Of a stretch of 43,230 bases of DNA, positions 9,421-18,387 are shown one piece after another. Position numbers and translations under genes: made by a program. The DNA is from Geitlerinema sp. PCC 9228 (lineage in GTDB: Bacteria > Cyanobacteriota > Cyanobacteriia > Cyanobacteriales > PCC-9228): NCBI RefSeq assembly GCF_001870905.1, contig NZ_LNDC01000059.1, positions 1 through 43,230 on the forward strand, in the 5' to 3' direction. Numbering within the stretch: the first letter of the stretch is position 1; the number at the start of each line of letters is the position of its first letter. The notes beneath the pieces were generated by a model, which saw nothing but the letters and a program-made list of their open reading frames with translations, did not search any database and was not told the DNA's origin.

Positions 9421-10554
9421 ATGTTTTCATTTCTACGTTCCGATTTAGCCGATTTGGTTTCTTATACTCCCCAACCAGAAGATTTTTTGGGGAAACAAAA
9501 TACCAAACAAGAACAAATTGACCGTCTCGATACCAACGAAAATCCCTACGACTTACCTCAAGATTTAAAAGCCAAGCTGGCGCAAACTTATCAAGACATT
9601 ATTGCGGTTAATCGCTACCCCGATGGCAGCCACGGTAAGCTCAAACAAGCGATCGCAGAATATACCAACGAATCGGCAGGGGTTCGCCACTTTCACCCAG
9701 CCAATATTTCCGTCGGCAATGGTTCCGACGAACTGATTCGTTCTTTACTCATTGCCACCTGCATCGGCAACAACGGTTCCATCCTGGTAGCCAACCCCAC
9801 CTTTTCCATGTACGAAATTTTGGCGAAAACCCTCGGCATTTCCGTCAAAACCGTCGAACGCAACCCCAGCACTTTTGAAATCGATCTGGATGCAGCTTCT
9901 AAGATGGTTGCTGACGCCGATCCACCAGTCAAAGTGGTTTTTGTGGTCCATCCCAACTCCCCCACCGCCAACAAACTCACCGAACGAGAGATTGCTTGGT
10001 TGCAAGAGCTTCCCGAACGGGTTTTGGTGGTTATTGACGAAGCTTACTTTGAATTTTGCCAGCATACCCTAGCACCAGAAATTACACGCCATCCCAATTG
10101 GGTGGTTTTGCGTACGTTTTCCAAAGCCTTTCGCTTGGCAGGACATCGGGTAGGATACGCCATTTCTCATCCCATGCTAACGGCAACTTTGGAAAAAATT
10201 CGCCTACCTTACAACCTACCTAGTTTTTCCCAAGCAGCTGCCAGAGCCGTTTTAAGTCACCGCGAGGAACTATTGCAGGTGGTTTCCGAAATTCAAAAGC
10301 AACGCCAAAAGTTAATCGCCGCTTTCCAAAAACTCCCCGGCGTACAAGTTTGGCCGAGCAATGCCAACTTTATTTATCTGCGTTTTCAAGGGAATGCCGC
10401 CGCCAACGAACGCAAGATGCAAGAAATTGCCGACGGCATGAAAGCTAGAGGAACACTTATTCGCCACACCGGCGGCGGCTTGCGGATTACGGTTGGCAGC
10501 GAAGAAGAAAACAAACATACCGTACAGCGGTTTCAAGAAATCCTGAAATCTTAG
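9421..10554 (+). CDS. hisC: Histidinol-phosphate aminotransferase
   Basis: HisC is a PLP-dependent class I/II aminotransferase that converts imidazole-acetol phosphate and glutamate to histidinol phosphate in histidine biosynthesis. The 377-residue protein shows the substrate-loop motif DTNENPY, the aspartate in IDEAYFEF (about D206) that contacts the PLP ring, HPNSPTAN (about N179) and the PLP lysine in TFSKAFRLAG (about K235). I placed the start at 9421, where MFSFLRSDLADL gives the usual N-terminus. An upstream in-frame ATG at 9337 would overlap the preceding gene. Related aminotransferases sometimes act on aromatic keto acids, so the substrate is inferred. Confidence 0.92.
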   Translation: MFSFLRSDLADLVSYTPQPEDFLGKQNTKQEQIDRLDTNENPYDLPQDLKAKLAQTYQDIIAVNRYPDGSHGKLKQAIAEYTNESAGVRHFHPANISVGNGSDELIRSLLIATCIGNNGSILVANPTFSMYEILAKTLGISVKTVERNPSTFEIDLDAASKMVADADPPVKVVFVVHPNSPTANKLTEREIAWLQELPERVLVVIDEAYFEFCQHTLAPEITRHPNWVVLRTFSKAFRLAGHRVGYAISHPMLTATLEKIRLPYNLPSFSQAAARAVLSHREELLQVVSEIQKQRQKLIAAFQKLPGVQVWPSNANFIYLRFQGNAAANERKMQEIADGMKARGTLIRHTGGGLRITVGSEEENKHTVQRFQEILKS

Positions 10555-10828
10555 GAAAAGATTGCAAGAGAAGCAGCAGCCAACATCTTCCCTAGCCATA
10601 CATCCGCAGTCCATTGTCATTACGATTGATATCGATGATACCATTTCAGAAACCATGATTTTCCGGTATCTTCCAATTTCCTCGATTGGGGTGCTTCCCA
10701 AAACGCTCCTACAAAAATATATCGTTTATCTATTGCATGCATAGATTTTGACTGGGAAATTGCTCCCATGGGCAAAGTGAAATTTTTGGCAACTAGGGAT
10801 TGACTTTGGAGAGTTTTTGACATAAAAT

Positions 10829-10885
10829 TTAGATAATGGGAATAGTGCCTTTTATTTGAAAACGGCGTCTATTCCCATTATCTAA
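10829..10885. repeat. Perfect 17-bp inverted repeat
   Basis: The arms TTAGATAATGGGAATAG (10829-10845) and CTATTCCCATTATCTAA (10869-10885) are exact reverse complements, separated by 23 bases. The stem is AT-rich with a GGG/CCC core. No T-run follows on either side, so it is not a standard intrinsic terminator. It could be an operator, an mRNA-stabilising 3' hairpin, or the joined ends of a lost small element. Confidence 0.85.
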
Positions 10886-10921
10886 GAGTGTCTACTAATA
10901 AAATACCATATTTACGGAGGT

Positions 10922-10945
10922 AGTGAAAAAAAATTTCACTTTTTT
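10922..10945 (+). terminator. Possible weak terminator downstream of hisC
   Basis: The arms AGTGAAA (10922-10928) and TTTCACT (10934-10940) form a 7-bp A/T-rich stem, followed directly by TTTTTC and a T-rich stretch. It lies about 370 bases after hisC, so it may end readthrough only. The stem is weak. Confidence 0.35.
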
Positions 10946-11344
10946 CTTTCGTTTTTTTCAGACCGAGTCGTAGCTTTACCGGCAAATCAAGAAAATGGCC
11001 ACTTCCTGGCGCTCGCTCATGTCCTGAAATCCCGTACCTGCCTTCTCAACCGCGACGATGTTTCTACAGGCAAAAGCCAATGCCAGATCCCCCTAGAAAG
11101 TGCTTTCTAACACACACACCTTCCCTATTATATAGATATATCAAAATAGTAAAACCGATTTGCGAAAAAGTCAATAGCTGATCCCAATTTCTTAATAATC
11201 TGCCAGAAATAATTGGCGTAGGGGAGCTTTGCGCAGCGTAAATAGTCTTTTCGACCAAATAAAGCAAAAAAATTGCCAAAAAATCTGTAGGGACGAAGAA
11301 AGCTTCGTCCCCATTGAATTTCCTGGTATAGGGAAGAAAACGAA

Positions 11345-12475
11345 CTAACGATTGACATCGTGAATCCGAGAATGGACAAACCGATCCATCCACTGTTCCA
11401 GATACCGGCGGTTTTCCTTCGCTTGATGCATATCTTCTGTATTCAAAGGATGGGGGGCTAACCCTTGAATGGCAGCCGTCGTCACGCAATACATCGATTT
11501 TTGGAAACTTTCCGCAATTTTGACCCGCAAGTCAGTTTCCTGACGGTTTTCCTGGCGGTATATATTATGCAAATAATCGGGGATAAAATGCCGCAAATCT
11601 TGTGCCAGTAGCGTGGGTGGAATACCAGCCCCTCCAACCGGAATCGGATCGGCATACAAAGCTCCGTACGCAAAATCCTCCTGTGCAGCAGGAACTTGAT
11701 AGGCTTGGGCATTGTAAGAAACCGTACCGGGGAACGGCGCACCGCGGAAAAAGATCGACTCCACGTAAGGAACCGCCGTATCGTTCAAGAAAGTGAGGTT
11801 AGCAGATTCGGGAATGAGTTCGTAAGTTTCGCCGCGAAGGGAAACTTTGTACGTAATTGGTCGGTTGGCATCTTGAACCAAACCAGCCAGAATATGGCTC
11901 ACCACATCGGGGATGGACTGAATTTCACCGCGGTCGTAGCGATCGCTTAAAGACAAGAAAATATCGCTCATCACCCGCCAAAACTGTCCCAACGCCGTGT
12001 AGTAAGCCATTTGGCGCATGTGCTCCGGCAGAAACTCAGGAAACAAGCTGTGAAACGCCAACACCAAAGGATTGCGGCGAAACTTCGCTTGAATCAAGCG
12101 TTCCGTGGTTTCTCGATACGCCGGGGAATCAATATACGCATCCAATCCCGCACCGCCATGCCAGAACATGCCTTTCATGCAATATTCCGCATATTCGTAG
12201 TTAATGCGATCGTGCCACAGATACCGCAATAACTTACCCAAGGTAATTTCCCCATTGAAATATTTAAAAAAAGGGAAAAATACCAAAAACTGATGTTCGG
12301 CAATGTAATTTAAATTGCGGGAGTAGGCATCCAAGACCACACCGTAACTTTTGAGAACGCCCACCACCTCAATCAAATTTCTGGGAGAATCCTTTAACAA
12401 AGGCTCTCCCGCCTCCAAACGGTGGACGTACTCAGCGAGGGGATGTCGGGAAGGTTCTAGTTTGTTGGATAGCAT
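11345..12475 (-). CDS. cupA: CO2 hydration protein CupA (ChpY)
   Basis: CupA associates with the NDH-1MS form of the thylakoid NAD(P)H dehydrogenase-like complex and converts CO2 to bicarbonate using photosynthetic electron flow; this form is low-CO2 inducible with high affinity. The 376-residue soluble protein matches the ChpX/ChpY family over its whole length, for example KSYGVVLDAYSRNLNYIAEH, YAEYCMKGMFWHGG and GQFWRVMSDIFLSLSDRYD. Assignment to ChpY/CupA rather than ChpX/CupB rests on its neighbours: ndhD3 and ndhF3 lie directly upstream on the same strand (109-base gap to ndhD3). Its histidines and cysteines could include metal ligands, as proposed for the family. cupS is not found downstream. 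Confidence 0.93.
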   Translation of the reverse strand: MLSNKLEPSRHPLAEYVHRLEAGEPLLKDSPRNLIEVVGVLKSYGVVLDAYSRNLNYIAEHQFLVFFPFFKYFNGEITLGKLLRYLWHDRINYEYAEYCMKGMFWHGGAGLDAYIDSPAYRETTERLIQAKFRRNPLVLAFHSLFPEFLPEHMRQMAYYTALGQFWRVMSDIFLSLSDRYDRGEIQSIPDVVSHILAGLVQDANRPITYKVSLRGETYELIPESANLTFLNDTAVPYVESIFFRGAPFPGTVSYNAQAYQVPAAQEDFAYGALYADPIPVGGAGIPPTLLAQDLRHFIPDYLHNIYRQENRQETDLRVKIAESFQKSMYCVTTAAIQGLAPHPLNTEDMHQAKENRRYLEQWMDRFVHSRIHDVNR

Positions 12476-12584
12476 ATCGAACTCGTTGGTTGGTTGTGGT
12501 TTTGTTCTTCAGATCCTTTGCCAAATTCAGAGCCAATCAGTGCTTGCCGGGAGACGCCGTCGGAAAGCTGCGACCTCTATACAT

Positions 12585-14213
12585 TTATTGTGCCGAATTC
12601 AATGTTCCCACCGAGAAAGAGAGAAAATTGACCGCTGTTTCCGTTTCTCGAACCACCGATTGCTGGGGCACCAAATCCGTCGCTTGGGTGACGCTCCAAC
12701 GCACCATAAAATTCGGCTGCAATCCTAACAGAAAGATAAATAAAGTTAGCACCACAGCCGGCGCGCGATCGCGCCATTTCACCTGGGGCATCTGTTCCAC
12801 AGACAAGCGACCGAAAAACACCCGATTGACCATCAACAGGAAGTAAACCGCCGTCAAACCAGTCCCCACCATACATAGGAGGGTTTGCCCCGGAAACGCC
12901 AAAAAGCTGCTGCGGAAAACCAAAAACTCAGCAATAAAGCCAACCAAACCCGGAATGCCAGCACTGGCCATCACCGCCAGAATTGTCAGAGTTCCCACCA
13001 CCGGCAAACCACGTTCCGGATTTAGCAACCCCCGCAGCACATTGATATCCCGCGTACCGGTTTTCTTGCCAACCACACCCACCAGTAGAAACAGTAGCGC
13101 CGAAATCAAACCGTGGCTGACCATTTGCGCCACAGCCGCCACCAAACTTAAAGGGGTAGCCGCCGCTGCTGCCAGCAACACATATCCCATATGGGCAATG
13201 GAAGAAAAAGCCACCATTTTCTTCATATCCGCTTGGGAAATAGCAGTCAAAGCGCCGTACAAGACACTGACCGCCGCCCAAGTTGCCAAAGCCGGTGCCA
13301 GAAAATCCCAAGCTGCCGGGAACAACCCCACACCGAAACGCAACAAACCGTAGGTTCCCAGTTTCAACAACACCCCAGCCAGCAACACGGAAATCGGCGT
13401 AGAAGCCTCCACGTGGGCATCCGGCAGCCAAGTGTGGAACGGCACGATCGGAATTTTGATGCCAAAGCCAACCAAAATCCCCAATAGCAAAGCCACCTGG
13501 GCACCCAATGGTACCAACAGCGAACCGTCGGCATCGAGAGCCGTCATTTGCTCGCGCAACAGGGCATAGTCAAAACTGGTTCGGTGGGTCAGCCAAACCG
13601 ACCCCAGGAAGGCAGCCAAAATGACAATACCGGAAACCGCCGTGTAAATCAGAAACTTCATGGCAGCATAACCGCGGCGGTTGCCTCCCCAGATGGCAAT
13701 TAGGAAATACAGGGGAATCAGTTCCAGTTCGTAGAACAGGAAAAACAGCAACAAATCTTGCGCCAAAAACGCCCCCATGACGCCCCCCATGAGGAGCAAA
13801 ATCAGGGTGTAGTAGAAACGCGGACGATTGACCGTCGATTCGGCAACTGTGCTGGAACTGTTACCAGAACCATTATCGGTTTCGATTGTGGGAATGCTTT
13901 CTTTCGAGGATTTGGGCACATCGCTGCTGTAAATCGCGATCGCAGTTAGTAAGGCATTTAAAAACACCAGCGGCAGAGAAAGACCGTCCAAACCTAGATG
14001 GTAGTTCAGACCAATCCATTCCACCCACTGCAGCAACTCAGAAAATTGCATTCCCTCCTGGGTCAGGGAAAACTGGCTGCCTAGATAAACCGTCCAAGCC
14101 AGCACCCCCAAAGCAACCGTTAAAGCCAAACTGCGAATGCGATCGCCAGATACAGGCAACAACCAAATCAGAGCAATCCCCGCTAAAGGAACCCAAATCA
14201 GAGCGCTAAGCAT
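12585..14213 (-). CDS. ndhD3: NDH-1MS proton-pumping subunit NdhD3
   Basis: NdhD3 is an antiporter-like membrane subunit of the NDH-1MS CO2-uptake complex in the thylakoid membrane. The 542-residue protein has about 14 hydrophobic segments. It shows the conserved NuoM/NdhD features: a glutamate in LLLFFLFYELELIPLYFLI, and GIKIPIVPFHTWLPDAHVEA followed by SVLLAGVLLKLGTYGLLR. I start it at the ATG 14211-14213 (MLSALIWVPLAG), which lies after an AAAGGAG-like site. An in-frame ATG at 14321 would read through the 380-bp repeat element. It sits between ndhF3 and cupA in the usual order. The gap to ndhF3 is unusually long (445 bases) because of the inserted repeat. Confidence 0.94.
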   Translation of the reverse strand: MLSALIWVPLAGIALIWLLPVSGDRIRSLALTVALGVLAWTVYLGSQFSLTQEGMQFSELLQWVEWIGLNYHLGLDGLSLPLVFLNALLTAIAIYSSDVPKSSKESIPTIETDNGSGNSSSTVAESTVNRPRFYYTLILLLMGGVMGAFLAQDLLLFFLFYELELIPLYFLIAIWGGNRRGYAAMKFLIYTAVSGIVILAAFLGSVWLTHRTSFDYALLREQMTALDADGSLLVPLGAQVALLLGILVGFGIKIPIVPFHTWLPDAHVEASTPISVLLAGVLLKLGTYGLLRFGVGLFPAAWDFLAPALATWAAVSVLYGALTAISQADMKKMVAFSSIAHMGYVLLAAAAATPLSLVAAVAQMVSHGLISALLFLLVGVVGKKTGTRDINVLRGLLNPERGLPVVGTLTILAVMASAGIPGLVGFIAEFLVFRSSFLAFPGQTLLCMVGTGLTAVYFLLMVNRVFFGRLSVEQMPQVKWRDRAPAVVLTLFIFLLGLQPNFMVRWSVTQATDLVPQQSVVRETETAVNFLSFSVGTLNSAQ

Positions 14214-14658
14214 GGTTCGCGTCGAACTCCTTTCACATAAATCCTCGATACGTTGGCAAGCCCTGTCGCTTGAGCGCAGGGAGGAAAAACGAACGGCGAC
14301 TTTAGTCGCCTTCCCCAGCAAGGGGGAGAACGAAAAGAGGTACAGTTTACGTTCTTTCCGGTTCTAGCCGGAATCTCCTATCCTGTACGGCGTCATGGTC
14401 ACCTCGCCTATGTTATCGGTCGGTACGATCGGAGGCGGCACCGTTTTCCCCCTGGTCCAATTAACTGCTCGGTTCTAGAGCATGGGACTGGCGTCGCATC
14501 CCAAGTAGGAACTTGAACACTTGCCGATAACATAGTCTCCAAAGGGCTGAGGCTGGTCAGCTACCTAAAGATAACAGGTATGAAGCCCCGTCTGGCTACT
14601 GCAGGGTGTTGACTATCTTCTCTACATCGTCGCCATAACCATCTCCAGCAGGCCCCTG
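14214..14658 (-). other. ndhF3-ndhD3 intergenic region holding repeat copy A
   Basis: This 445-base gap inside the operon is mostly the repeat element described separately (14239-14612). The 25 bases between the repeat and ndhD3 hold the probable ribosome binding site. The remaining 46 bases next to ndhF3 show nothing further. Confidence 0.7.
14239..14612 (-). repeat. Structured ~380-bp repeat, copy A (IS200/IS605-like, no transposase gene)
   Basis: This segment, read on the minus strand, matches 17185-17565 on the plus strand at roughly 90% identity with a few small indels. Read 5' to 3' it begins with a CCCTG...CGGGG-type hairpin. A 12-bp stem follows (CTATGTTATCGG pairing with CCGATAACATAG about 110 nt later), then the hairpin TTCCGG-CTAGAA-CCGGAA, then GGCGACT-AAAGTCGCC. 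It ends with a CCCTG...CAGGG hairpin and TTGCCAACG. The last two hairpins and the TTTTTCC between them resemble the right end of the tnpB element at 40471-40530. No protein is supported. It is oriented with ndhF3-ndhD3 transcription, so it would be part of that mRNA. Confidence 0.8.
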
Positions 14659-16518
14659 TCAAAACATGCCAGCCATCAACAGGAACAAAACGCTAATCCC
14701 AGCCACAATCGTCAGCAAATAAAACTGGGACTGGCCGGAAACGTTGTAGCGTAGGGCTTGACCGCTAAAGATAGCCGCAAATCCTACCAAATTGATGGCA
14801 CCGTCCAGGATGTAGCGATCGAACCAATTGGCAATCGTGGAAAAAATCTGCACCAACCACACCACGGTAATGCGATAGAGGCGATCGATGTAAAAATCGT
14901 ACGCCAGGAAATCCTGAGCAAACCGCCAGTTGCGCTGTGCCGAACGCGCCCAATTCCGTGGCAGGGGAATGGCCAAAGCAGCCAAACAGCCCACAAATCC
15001 CCCGGAAGTAATCACAGGCATGGCAACTAAGGTAATTATGCTGTCATCCGTTACCCAAGGACCAGTCCAACTCAGCAGCAACTGCCACCGTTGGAGAATC
15101 CAAGGCATCAAACCAGTAACCACAATTAAAGCAACCATGGGGAAAGCCATTGGCCAGGTGGTTTCCGGGCAGCGTCGGGTTTTGGGTTGCGCTTCGCCCA
15201 AAAATACCGAACGGAACACGCGGGTTAGATTGAAAGCACTGAGGGTATTGATGGCTACCAATAGCAGTACCAACCACCAGGGAACCTCCCAAAATCCGTT
15301 TACCCAACGGCGCATGACCCAGAAGGTGGCAATGGGAACCAGGGCAACCAAACCAGCACTGCCGGTGACAAACGCCGAAGCAGTGGCAGGCATGCGCGAC
15401 CACAGACCGCCCAATTCAGTGATGTTTTGGCAGCTGGTGTTGAGAATGACCGACCCGGCACTCATGAACAGTAGGGCTTTGCTGACTGCGTGGGTGAGTA
15501 GTAGCAACAGGGCAATGTCCACTTGTTGCAATCCCACCGCCACAAAGACCAATCCCAGATAGGCACTGGTGGAGTGGGAGAGGGCGCGTTTGATGTCGAT
15601 TTGCGCGATCGCCATCAACGAAGCCCCTATGCTGGTGAGAATGCCCAAAGCTACCAAGGCACTGGAGGCGACGGTAGACAGACCCAATACTGGTTGCAAT
15701 TTGATGAGAACGTAGGCACCGGCGGAGACGACGATGGAGTTCCGCATAATCGATGCCGGGTTGGGACCTTCCATGGCTTCATCCAGCCACAGATTCAGGG
15801 GGAATTGGGCACATTTCCCGGTGGGACCAGCAATCAGGGCCAAACCAATTAAAGCCGCCGTTAGCGGTGGTAGCGGGGCAGTAGCCGCCCAAGCTTCTAG
15901 CTCGGAGAAGGTAAAGGTAGCACCCAGACTGGAGAGAGCCACAATGCCCATTAACAGGATAATGTCCCCCACGCGCTTGGTGAGAAAGGCATCCCTGGCG
16001 GCGGTCACCACCAAGGGTTGGGCGTACCAAAAGCCCACCAGTAGGTAAGTGGAGAGGGTGAGGGCTTCTAGCAAGGCGTAGCTGACAAATAAGGAGTCGC
16101 TAATCGCGATCGCTGATAGGGCCGCCTCGAAAAAGCCCATCAATCCATAAAAACGGGCCAGGGACCAGTCTTTCTCCATGTATCCTAAGGCAAATAGCTG
16201 CGATAGCAAGCTGATACCAGCTACCAATTCCAAGGCCCCCATGTTCACTGGGGAAATTTCAATGGCAATGGATAGATCCAAATCGGCTATCTGCAACCAG
16301 GGAAAGACCATTTGTACGGGGGTGGGATGCTGCCAGGTCCAGAAAAAGACAATCGAACCGTGGACGAACGCCAGGAACGTCATCAACAGGTTCAAATAGG
16401 CTGCTGGTCGCGGACCTGTTCGTCGGATTGCCCCTAAGGACCAAGGCAGGGTCAGTAGAGTCCCGATGACCCCATACAGGGGAATGAACCAACTACTCTG
16501 CGATAGAAAATCCGTCAT
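14659..16518 (-). CDS. ndhF3: NDH-1MS proton-pumping subunit NdhF3
   Basis: NdhF3 is the NuoL/NdhF-type antiporter-like subunit of the low-CO2-inducible NDH-1MS complex. The 619-residue protein has about 16 hydrophobic segments. Conserved NdhF features include YALLEALTLSTYLLVGFWY, FLTKRVGDIILLMGI and GKCAQFPLNLWLDEAMEGPNPASIMRNS. The last of these marks the CO2-uptake type, in place of the respiratory type's [28 protein letters not shown] (comparison from memory). It is the first gene of the minus-strand ndhF3-ndhD3-cupA set. It lies between two inverted copies of a 380-bp repeat. No ndhR/ccmR regulator gene is next to it. Confidence 0.94.
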   Translation of the reverse strand: MTDFLSQSSWFIPLYGVIGTLLTLPWSLGAIRRTGPRPAAYLNLLMTFLAFVHGSIVFFWTWQHPTPVQMVFPWLQIADLDLSIAIEISPVNMGALELVAGISLLSQLFALGYMEKDWSLARFYGLMGFFEAALSAIAISDSLFVSYALLEALTLSTYLLVGFWYAQPLVVTAARDAFLTKRVGDIILLMGIVALSSLGATFTFSELEAWAATAPLPPLTAALIGLALIAGPTGKCAQFPLNLWLDEAMEGPNPASIMRNSIVVSAGAYVLIKLQPVLGLSTVASSALVALGILTSIGASLMAIAQIDIKRALSHSTSAYLGLVFVAVGLQQVDIALLLLLTHAVSKALLFMSAGSVILNTSCQNITELGGLWSRMPATASAFVTGSAGLVALVPIATFWVMRRWVNGFWEVPWWLVLLLVAINTLSAFNLTRVFRSVFLGEAQPKTRRCPETTWPMAFPMVALIVVTGLMPWILQRWQLLLSWTGPWVTDDSIITLVAMPVITSGGFVGCLAALAIPLPRNWARSAQRNWRFAQDFLAYDFYIDRLYRITVVWLVQIFSTIANWFDRYILDGAINLVGFAAIFSGQALRYNVSGQSQFYLLTIVAGISVLFLLMAGMF

Positions 16519-17184
16519 AAAAATAGCTCGTTATTTTAATGACAACAACGTTGGTGGTGGGGGTTGTGGTTTTTACTATAAGGCAATAGTTGGCCATTCT
16601 AAAATATAGGAAAATATGGTACGCAGATGCAGGCAGAGAATCTTTTAGTTTGTTTGTGGGCCAGATTAGGGATATTTATGCTTGAACGATCGTTTTCCCA
16701 TGCCGCAGCCGGCTGCTTTTTAACCGGATGGTTCTCCAACCAGCGATCGCGTTTGCCCAAGTCAAGGTAGAGGGAAATGCTTTGAAAATCTTTACGAAAA
16801 TTATGGAAAATTTGACATTGCTATCCACCAGAAAAGAACCACCTCTTTGAGAAATGCTGCTGGGGAGGGGATGGTGGGAGCGTATTTTTACTTATGCAAC
16901 TCGGCGATCGCGATGGTTGAGACAAGGAAACGAGCGCTCGCAGTGTCTGGCACCCGGATCGCGGCGATCGCCTTGCCATACGTTTTTTTCTGACAGCGGT
17001 GCCCCCCCCAAACAACCAGAAAAAATGGCCAGGAACAACCAGCCAAATTCCGCTCAATAAGGAGATTGGGAAACCACAATTAAGTTTCATTAAACCATCT
17101 CATTAAAAAAAATCATCTTGATTTATATTGTCAAAGAGCCGGTCTTTTCCTATCCTTTTTTTGGGATCAAAAATGACCCTCCCC
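16519..17184. other. Non-coding region upstream of ndhF3
   Basis: No gene is supported. Reading toward ndhF3, a TATAGT box lies at 16575-16580 and could be a -10 element, with no good -35 spacing; this is weak. Several HIP1-like GCGATCGC sites occur. I could not identify an NdhR (LysR-type) operator with confidence. Short open frames here have no recognisable product. Confidence 0.5.
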
Positions 17185-17565
17185 GTCAGCACCCCGCAGT
17201 AGCCAGACGGGGCTTCGTGCCTGTTATCTTTAGGTAGCTGACCAGCCCTTCGCCCTTTAGGGGCTACGTTATCGGCAAGTGTTCAAGTTCCTACCACCTT
17301 GGGATGCGACGCCAGTCCCATGCCCTAGAACCGAGCAGTTAAACAGTTGGACCAGGGGGAAAACAGTACCGCCTCCGATCGTACCGACCGATAACATGGG
17401 CGAGGCGACCATGACGCCGTACAGGGTAGGAGATTTCGGCTAGAACCGGAAAGAACCTAAACTGTACCTGTTTTCCTCCCCCTTGGTGGGGAAGGCGAGT
17501 GAAGTCGCCGTTCGTTTTTCCTCCCGGCGCTCAAGTGACAGGGCTTCCAAACGTATCGAGGATTT
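17185..17565 (+). repeat. Structured ~380-bp repeat, copy B (inverted relative to copy A)
   Basis: This is the partner of the repeat at 14239-14612, in the opposite orientation. It begins with a CCCCG...CGGGG hairpin (about 17192-17212). The long-range pair CTACGTTATCGG with CCGATAACATGG (about 17263-17405) is kept partly by a G-U pair where copy A has A-U, with one mismatch. The GGCGAGTGAAGTCGCC hairpin and the terminal CAAGTGACAGGGCTTCCAAACG are present. The homology ends at about GAGGATTT. The element lies in the divergent ndhF3/ccmK2 spacer and points toward the ccm genes. No transposase gene is inside it. Confidence 0.8.
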
Positions 17566-18387
17566 TCCGTGACAATTTTTCGTGCAGCGGAAAAACCACA
17601 GGCGGGTATAACTCCCAAAGTCAGTTGCATAGAGGAGTTCTACAATCAAGTAACCCAACTTTCCCCCTGGTGGCAAAAATTTCTCCCTAGTCTAGCAAAT
17701 CCACCGAAGAAAAAAGCAACCTTCCCCTGGCATTGAGGCCATAGTATGCCCCTATGTACCGAAACCAGCAAAAAGAACCAACTCCGAGGTGGTGAAAACG
17801 GGAGATTTAGCCAGCCTCAGGACGATCTGAGATGGAAAAATAAATGCCTGGTTTCCCTATGGGAACTCGTCGCCTTACATCGCGGACTTGGATGGTTTTG
17901 TACGGAAACGTTGCCAGGGGATACGCAGCGCCCCTCCAGGAGGATTTGCTGTTTTGGCAACCACATCAGAATCTCTACCGAAGAAAGAAAAAATTATGCG
18001 GCGGTTCTCGGGTAGAATCAACAGGTAGACTTCTCAATTCTAGCGCCAGCAAGCCGTACAAAGCGATCGCCCCTAGCTATGGTTTTGGTTTGGGGAAACG
18101 GCAAGCTGGATGCACATCCAATCTGAAGAAAGGAGAGAAGTCTGCCCTTACCTCCTCTAGAAGCCGCCGTCAAGGAATCCAAACGGCTTCAATCGCTGGC
18201 CCTGTTGCCAGTGGGAATCCCGCTGTAGCGATCGCAGCGATCGCTTTTAGAGAAGGTAGAGCGTTTTTTGCAGTTTCAACTAGGGAAGCAGCAGAAAACG
18301 TAACCTCTGACAATTTTCGATCGGCGGTTCGCAAGCGTACCGCTAAGTAGTTTGAATCACCTCTATAGGAAGTAGGAGTTTCTCTCG
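17566..18387. other. Non-coding region upstream of ccmK2
   Basis: The 820 bases between repeat copy B and ccmK2 probably hold the promoter and leader of the carboxysome genes. One frame is open from 17844 to 18350 (168 codons), but its composition and lack of any family resemblance argue against a gene. Repeated GCGATCGC-type sites occur around 18065 and 18230-18245. A good ribosome binding site (GGAAGTAGGAG) precedes ccmK2. Confidence 0.5.

Larger units (their letters stand above)
10555..11344. other. 790-bp spacer between convergent hisC and cupA
   Basis: No convincing gene is seen. The stretch holds a perfect 17-bp inverted repeat (10829-10885) and a terminator-like hairpin (10922-10945), listed separately. 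A frame open from about 10945 to 11110 on the plus strand lacks a start codon and was not recognised. cupS, which often follows cupA, is absent: no minus-strand frame here resembles it. Confidence 0.6.

Noticed and set aside
10945-11110. Open stretch reading VVALPANQENGHFLALAHVL and onward
   Set aside because: No start codon and no family recognised; could be a remnant but cannot be supported.
14137-14367. 76-codon frame over repeat copy A, with a similar peptide encoded over copy B (SIRLEALSLERREEKRTAT-like)
   Set aside because: The shared peptide arises from the nucleotide repeat itself; the frames differ in length and starts, and copy A's runs antisense to ndhD3.
17844-18350. 168-codon open frame upstream of ccmK2
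   Set aside because: No recognisable domain, irregular composition, no ribosome binding site; lies in the presumed promoter/leader region.
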